NCBI GenBank assembly: GCA_046533095.1 | Contig: JAJQRA010000030.1 | Location: 186,001 to 250,000, forward strand | Reading direction: 5' to 3' | DNA length: 64,000 nt | DNA from: ZAX-1 sp046533095 | GTDB lineage: Bacteria > Bacillota > Clostridia > Lachnospirales > Lachnospiraceae | In this document: positions 59,246 through 64,000 of the stretch, in pieces | Layout of the letters: the number at the start of each line of letters is the position of its first letter | How positions within the stretch are numbered: position 1 is the stretch's first letter | Program-made: the position numbers and the translations under genes | The notes under the pieces: model-generated | What the model was told of the DNA's origin: nothing | The model's input: only the letters and a program-made list of their open reading frames with translations | Databases searched by the model: none

Positions 59246-61234
59246 ATGGGAGTGACAATCAGCGATATTGCAAAGGAACTAGGGGTATCCATCGCCACGG
59301 TTTCTCATGCACTGAATAAGACAAAGTATGTAAATCCGGAATTGGAGAAAAGAATTCAGCAGACTGCTAAGGCAAAAGGATATGTGTCAAAACATGAAGC
59401 GAAAGGCCTAAAGTATCGGATGGGCAAAGCATCAGAAATTGCATTGATTGTGCCAAATACGTACAGCATCGTCTATTCCTATTATATCACTGTGCTCACT
59501 GAGTACGTGGATAGAGCTGGATATACCTTATTGATTTATTTATCCGAAGGAAATCAAGAAAAAGAAATTCATATAATAGAAGAAATTATTTCAAATAAAA
59601 GGACGGCGGGAGTCATTATGGCTCCGTCTTCTACCATTACAAAAAAATATAAGAAACTATTTCAATCCCAAATACCACATGTAATTCTGGAGTCAATTAT
59701 GCAAAGCGATCATCTAACTTGTGTTGTTTCGGATAATATTGGCGGTGTATCAAAGGGGTGCGAGTATCTGATAAAATGCGGACATGAAAAAATTGCACTT
59801 TTATTAGAAGAGCGGCACAATACCATGATGGAAGAACGAAAGATTGGATATCAAAAAGCACTAGAAAACCATGGGATTTCCTATCAGGACGAACTGGTTG
59901 TCCGGATGCCGCTCGAAGACGAAGAAGAAACCAAAAGTGCAATTACTAGTATTATAAAAAATGTAATGCCAACTGCTATCGTAGCAGCCGGCAACACTTT
60001 GACGTTCATGTGCTTAAAAGTGATAAAAGAGTTAGGGCTGGAATGCCCAAAAGATATATCAGTGGTTGGGTTTGGTGACGATGAGTGGTGTGAGTTGATT
60101 GAACCGCCACTGAGCGCATTGACCCAAAATACAGAAGAAATAGGAAAGCGGGCAGTGGAATTATTGCTTAAGAAAATGGAAGTAGATGCCATCGCACCCC
60201 AAATAGTACGGGTTCCCATTAAATTAACCATTCGTAAATCTGCACAGAATCTTGTAAAAGGTCCATTCGGGGAGCCCGTAGTGAATCCGGAGCAGAACTT
60301 TTTGACAGAAGAAGAGATAAAGGATTTGAAAAAAGAGAGTTATTTGGTTGGAATTTCTTTTCATTATTCAGGAAACTTGTGGACGAGGCTGAATGAACAG
60401 GCAATCAAAAATACGTTAAGCACCTTTGGCGTGCGTGTCGCTTCGGTTACCGATGCGCATTTTGATCCAGAACTTCAAAATATACAATTGGAAGGGTTGA
60501 TGAAACAGCATCTAGATGCTATCATTGCTGTACCGGTAGATGAGATAAAAACTGCAGAAGTATTTAAAAAAATATCAAGTAAAACCAAATTGGTGCTGAT
60601 TAATAATATTCCCCAAGGGCTGGATAAAGAAGACTATAAATGCTGGATATCAGTAAATGAAAACGAGAATGGGAAAAATGCGGCTAAGATATTGGGAGAG
60701 CATTTTGGCGTTCGGAAAAAAGCGAAGATAGGATTGCTAATACATGGTGCATCGTTTCTGGCCACAAAGCGAAGGGACTTTTTTGCAGAACAGACGTTGC
60801 GGGAATATTATCCAAATCTGCAAATCGTGGCAAAACGAAATTTCTATACAATGGACAACACTTATGATGTATGCAAAAGAATGGTTCAGGATCATCCTGA
60901 AATTCAGGGGCTCTACATTACCTGGGACAGACCTGCCTTAAAAGCAATTGCAGCACTTGAAGATATGGGCAGAACAGATATTGCCATATCGACTACGGAT
61001 CTTGACTATGAGATTTCATCCTATATTGCGAAAAAAAAGATGATTGTCGGAGTCAGTTCCCAAAGGCCATACGATCAGGGAATTGCCATAGCCAATGCCA
61101 CAGGTAAAGTACTGCTTGGTAAATATGAAAATAGCTGTATCAGCAATCCACCCTATACCGTAACAAAAAATAATTTAGAAAAGGCATGGAAAGATATACT
61201 AAAGACAAAAATGCCTGCCTTGGGAGGTGAATAA
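59246..61234 (+). CDS. Long LacI-family regulator with two periplasmic-binding-like domains
   Basis: 662 residues, about twice the usual LacI length. Residues 1-60 are the LacI helix-turn-helix (VTISDIAKELGVSIATVSHA, LNKTKYVNPEL). Residues ~65-335 form the normal effector domain (SVVGFGDDEWCELIEPPLSA). Residues ~370-650 add a second sugar-binding-protein-like domain (YLVGISFHYSGNLWTRLNEQ, DAHFDPELQNIQLEGLMKQH, GVSSQRPYDQGIAIANATGK) resembling RbsB-type receptors. This suggests sensing of two ligands or a built-in receptor. GGAGGA precedes the ATG. The next gene is a paralogue that starts immediately after its stop. Confidence 0.9.
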   Translation: MGVTISDIAKELGVSIATVSHALNKTKYVNPELEKRIQQTAKAKGYVSKHEAKGLKYRMGKASEIALIVPNTYSIVYSYYITVLTEYVDRAGYTLLIYLSEGNQEKEIHIIEEIISNKRTAGVIMAPSSTITKKYKKLFQSQIPHVILESIMQSDHLTCVVSDNIGGVSKGCEYLIKCGHEKIALLLEERHNTMMEERKIGYQKALENHGISYQDELVVRMPLEDEEETKSAITSIIKNVMPTAIVAAGNTLTFMCLKVIKELGLECPKDISVVGFGDDEWCELIEPPLSALTQNTEEIGKRAVELLLKKMEVDAIAPQIVRVPIKLTIRKSAQNLVKGPFGEPVVNPEQNFLTEEEIKDLKKESYLVGISFHYSGNLWTRLNEQAIKNTLSTFGVRVASVTDAHFDPELQNIQLEGLMKQHLDAIIAVPVDEIKTAEVFKKISSKTKLVLINNIPQGLDKEDYKCWISVNENENGKNAAKILGEHFGVRKKAKIGLLIHGASFLATKRRDFFAEQTLREYYPNLQIVAKRNFYTMDNTYDVCKRMVQDHPEIQGLYITWDRPALKAIAALEDMGRTDIAISTTDLDYEISSYIAKKKMIVGVSSQRPYDQGIAIANATGKVLLGKYENSCISNPPYTVTKNNLEKAWKDILKTKMPALGGE

Positions 61235-63244
61235 ATGGGAACGACAATCAAAGAAATTGCAAAAAAAGCAGATGTTTCCATTGCAAGCGTATCCCACGTC
61301 CTGAATCAGACAAGGTATGTAAGCCCAAAATTGTCACAAAAGATTCTAGCGGCTACGAATGAGCTAGGCTATGAAGTTAAAAAGGAAAAGAAAAACCATC
61401 CATATAAAAAAGGGAAATTATCTGAGATAGCACTTGTAATTCCTGGAGTTTTGAGCGGATTTTATTCTCGGATCATCATGGTTTTATCTTCGTATGCAGC
61501 AAAGGAAGGGTATTTGCTTTCGGTTCATTTATCAGGTGATGATTCCGAGAGGGAATGGCATCTGCTAAGAGAAATTATGGTAAATCGTCGAGTTGCGGGT
61601 ATTATTTTATCAGGTGTCAGCGAAGATAAATCCAGATATAAAAAGTTGCAGGAGTCTAATATACCCCTGCTTTTTTTAGAGCGGGGAATCATGACTGAAA
61701 AAGTAAAAAGCATCATTTCCGATAATATGCAGGGGGTTTATTGCGGAACGGAACATATGATTAAATGTGGGCATAAAAAGATAGCGCTGTTGTTAGAGAA
61801 GAGCGAGAGCTCTGCAGTAGAAGAACGAAAAGCGGGGTTTTGTAAGGCTCTTTTATCCTATGACATTCCCTACCAGGAAGAGGCAATCGTATATATTGAT
61901 TTAAATAATTTGGAGGAAGGCAGGAAAATGATTCAAAAGCAACTGCAGCTAAAAGAATATACGGCCATATTTGCAGGAGGGAATATCCTGACATTGCAGC
62001 TTTTAAAAGTAATGTCGCTTTTAGGTTTAGACTGCCCGGAGGATGTTTCGATTGTAGGATTCGGTGATGACCAGTGGTGCGAGCTGGTAAATCTGCCTCT
62101 CACTATTCTGAAACAAAATGTATCCGAAATGGGATTTAGAGCTATGGATTATATGATAAAGCGGATAAGCGATATTCAGGCAGGGAAAGCATGGACTCTT
62201 TGCGGGCTAGAGCGCATTGCCATGGAATTGCAGGTTCGCAACTCTGTCTTAAGCATTGCAAGTGGACCATTCGGAGAGAAGATGGTCTATCCGGAAGAAG
62301 AAGTTTTGTCAGAAGAAGAAGCAGAATTATTACAACATGAGGACTACAAGATTGCTATCTCATTTCATTACAGCGGTGATATGTGGACGCGCATTCATGA
62401 GCAGGCAATCATCGAAACCCTAGGTGCGTGCGGAATACGTATTTTGTCAGTGGCGGATGCCCATTTTGATCCAAATCTTCAGAAAAAACAGTTGGAAGCC
62501 ATCATGATGCAGAATCCCGATGCAGTCATTGCGGTGCCCACCGATGAAGAAAAGACATCAGAAATGTTTAAAGAAATAGCAGGGAAAACAAAACTGATTT
62601 TGATTAACAGCATGCCAAAGAGCTTTGCTCCAGAGGATTATTCGTGCTGGATCTCGGTGAATGAAAGAGAAAACGGACAAAATGCAGCGAGAATTCTAGG
62701 GGACTATTTTCAAGGGCAGATGGATGTAAAGGTGGGGATATTGTCTCATGGAGTAGAATATTTTGCAACAAAACAGCGAGATTTCTTTGCGGAACAAGTA
62801 CTTGTAGATCAGTATCCCAATATCCAAGTTGTAGAAAAAAGGAATTTTTGTACAATAGAAAATGCATATGATACCTGTAAGGAAATGGTATTAAAGAATC
62901 CGGAAATTCAGGGGCTCTACATTACCTGGGAACGGCCTGCCCTTGGTGCAATACAAGCGTTGAAAGAAATTGGCAGAACCGATATTGTCATTTCTACCAC
63001 GGACTTAGATTATGAAATTGCAGATTATATGGCAAGAAATGAGATGGTAATTGGCCTTAGTTCCCAGCGCCCCTATGATCAAGGAGTAGCAGTTGCTATC
63101 GCAACTGCAAAGTCTCTTCTTGGAACATGCAGCCATAAATGTATCGGAGTACCTGCTTGCCGTGTGGAAGCAAGCAACTTGGAAAAGGCTTGGAAAAACC
63201 TCTTTAAAACAGAAGTTCCGAATTTAGTTAAAAAATCAAATTAG
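61235..63244 (+). CDS. Second long LacI-family regulator with two binding-protein-like domains
   Basis: 669 residues with the same layout as the preceding gene: HTH (TTIKEIAKKADVSIASVSHV), effector domain (SIVGFGDDQWCELVNLPLTI) and a receptor-like second domain (KIAISFHYSGDMWTRIHEQA, DAHFDPNLQKKQLEAIMMQN, GLSSQRPYDQGVAVAIATAK). The ATG directly follows the TAA of the first gene with zero spacing. The pair arose by tandem duplication, with roughly half the residues retained by eye. They probably form a heteromer or regulate the dehydrogenase downstream. Confidence 0.9.
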   Translation: MGTTIKEIAKKADVSIASVSHVLNQTRYVSPKLSQKILAATNELGYEVKKEKKNHPYKKGKLSEIALVIPGVLSGFYSRIIMVLSSYAAKEGYLLSVHLSGDDSEREWHLLREIMVNRRVAGIILSGVSEDKSRYKKLQESNIPLLFLERGIMTEKVKSIISDNMQGVYCGTEHMIKCGHKKIALLLEKSESSAVEERKAGFCKALLSYDIPYQEEAIVYIDLNNLEEGRKMIQKQLQLKEYTAIFAGGNILTLQLLKVMSLLGLDCPEDVSIVGFGDDQWCELVNLPLTILKQNVSEMGFRAMDYMIKRISDIQAGKAWTLCGLERIAMELQVRNSVLSIASGPFGEKMVYPEEEVLSEEEAELLQHEDYKIAISFHYSGDMWTRIHEQAIIETLGACGIRILSVADAHFDPNLQKKQLEAIMMQNPDAVIAVPTDEEKTSEMFKEIAGKTKLILINSMPKSFAPEDYSCWISVNERENGQNAARILGDYFQGQMDVKVGILSHGVEYFATKQRDFFAEQVLVDQYPNIQVVEKRNFCTIENAYDTCKEMVLKNPEIQGLYITWERPALGAIQALKEIGRTDIVISTTDLDYEIADYMARNEMVIGLSSQRPYDQGVAVAIATAKSLLGTCSHKCIGVPACRVEASNLEKAWKNLFKTEVPNLVKKSN

Positions 63245-63269
63245 AAAACCTTGGTTTTAGTTAAAAAAT

Positions 63270-63324
63270 AAAAAACCCGTCAAATTTTTTCAGAAACAAG
63301 TGAAAAAGTTTGACGGGTTTTTCT
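63270..63324 (+). terminator. Strong intrinsic terminator
   Basis: AAAAACCCGTCAAATTTTTTC pairs with GAAAAAGTTTGACGGGTTTTT around a short loop. It separates the regulators from the dehydrogenase. Confidence 0.92.
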
Positions 63325-63327
63325 TGA

Positions 63328-63368
63328 AATGGTATATTCAGTGCATAGCAGGTTCGGATTATACCATT
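63328..63368 (+). promoter_or_regulatory. Spaced palindrome before the dehydrogenase
   Basis: AATGGTATA (63328-63336) and TATACCATT (63360-63368) are perfect inverted repeats 23 bp apart, with an inner CATAGC/GCTATG pair partly overlapping. The spacing is unusual for one LacI dimer and could fit two half-site dimers, which is notable given the tandem regulators upstream. Confidence 0.5.
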
Positions 63369-63436
63369 CGCTATGAAAGTCCAATGCGCAAAGGACATAA
63401 ATTTAGTTAAAAAGCAAAGTTATAGGAGGATACAAA

Positions 63437-64000
63437 ATGTTAGCAGTAAAATTACCTTCTAAAGAGACAATAAAGGTAGTGGAAGAATCTATACCAGTTC
63501 CACAAAAAAAAGAGGTGTTGATTAAAATGAAGGCCTCCGCGCTATGTAGAAGCGATCTGCATAGGTATCACGGAGAAAATTTGTTTGATGAGGATGATGA
63601 TGCCAATATTACACCTGGACATGAACCATGTGGAATTGTAGAGGAATTAGGCGAAGGGGTTACCAGGGTAAAGAAGGGTGATCGGGTCGCTATCTATTTA
63701 GGGCTAGGTTGTGGAACTTGTCCACATTGCCGAAAGGGTGATGTGATGTTGTGCCCCGATTTTGGCTGTATCGGCTTTGTTAAAAATGGTGCACATGCAG
63801 ATTATATGACGATTCCCGAAGAAAACTGCTTATTGCTTCCGGAAGGGATGGATTACGTAACAGGAGCCTTAGCAACCGATGTGGGCGGAACGCTCTATAC
63901 GGCATGTAAAAGAATCGGCCTTAATGGGACAAAGACCGTATCAATTATCGGATGTGGTCCAATGGGCAGCGGTGGAATTTTAATGGCAAAAGGATTTGGA
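63437..64000 (+). CDS. Zinc-dependent alcohol dehydrogenase (3' end outside window)
   Basis: The first 188 codons are visible. Catalytic zinc ligands are Cys in ALCRSDLHR and His/Glu in PGHEPCGIVEELGEGV; structural zinc cysteines are in GCGTCPHCRKGDVMLC. The Rossmann loop begins at VSIIGCGPMGSGGI. Members oxidise polyols or alcohols with NAD(P). AGGAGG precedes the ATG. It is likely controlled by the two LacI regulators upstream. Confidence 0.92.
   Translation, partial: MLAVKLPSKETIKVVEESIPVPQKKEVLIKMKASALCRSDLHRYHGENLFDEDDDANITPGHEPCGIVEELGEGVTRVKKGDRVAIYLGLGCGTCPHCRKGDVMLCPDFGCIGFVKNGAHADYMTIPEENCLLLPEGMDYVTGALATDVGGTLYTACKRIGLNGTKTVSIIGCGPMGSGGILMAKGFG

Overview
The window is chromosomal DNA from a low-GC, anaerobic, endospore-forming member of the Firmicutes, most likely Lachnospiraceae. 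This rests on spoIVA with a sigma-E-like promoter, an FprA-type flavodiiron protein, a rubredoxin-tailed flavin reductase, PadR/DUF1700/DUF4097/PspC and LacI-rich gene content, consensus sigma-A promoters and strong AGGAGG ribosome sites. No rRNA, tRNA or CRISPR array was seen. Both edges cut genes: a glutamate-synthase-like subunit on the left and a zinc alcohol dehydrogenase on the right.

Layout. 0-7.4 kb: redox genes (gltA-like, FprA), a Gfo/Idh/MocA oxidoreductase, a nitrilase and a dCACHE-type chemoreceptor. 7.5-12.1 kb: an ECF sigma/anti-sigma operon with two membrane proteins, then an ABC exporter whose permease is split by an in-frame stop. 12.1-15.0 kb: decayed and intact Rpn-type PD-(D/E)XK nuclease genes. 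15.1-22 kb: a maltodextrin-type operon (binding lipoprotein, two permeases, LacI regulator, 4-alpha-glucanotransferase) with a palindromic operator. 22-33 kb: QueG-like protein, lipase, AAA-ATPase fragment, spoIVA, purine nucleoside phosphorylase, amidohydrolase, MBL hydrolase, RNase H and IS/ATPase remnants. 33-35 kb: an O-acetylhomoserine sulfhydrylase/Rrf2 pair with an operator and a cysteine-rich leader ORF. 35-41 kb: a PadR/DUF6120/secreted-protein operon beside an ABC island. 41-54 kb: recJ, a soluble MCP-like protein, a DUF1002 protein, methyltransferase, EcsC, GIY-YIG, hslO, nadE, DUF5685 and DnaJ-like genes. 53.9-55.2 kb: an island bounded by perfect 19-bp inverted repeats holding a chimeric ATPase/TrmO ORF. 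55.4-64 kb: flavoredoxin, a PadR envelope-stress operon and two tandem, unusually long LacI regulators ahead of an alcohol dehydrogenase.

The most striking property is repeat structure rather than any one gene. (1) A roughly 35-nt hairpin lies directly 5' of the Shine-Dalgarno sequence of three unrelated genes, four copies in all. (2) Intergenic tandem duplications have a recurring 59-70 bp period and several begin inside the 3' end of the preceding gene. (3) Short-period arrays occur just before start codons: eleven exact 20-bp units each carrying an SD-like core, and six 17-bp units after a perfect consensus promoter. (4) Low-complexity codon repeats are inserted in MalQ, RecJ and NadE. The window also holds scattered fragments of AAA-ATPase-like and Rpn-like genes. 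All functional names below come from reading motifs by eye; no database search was run.
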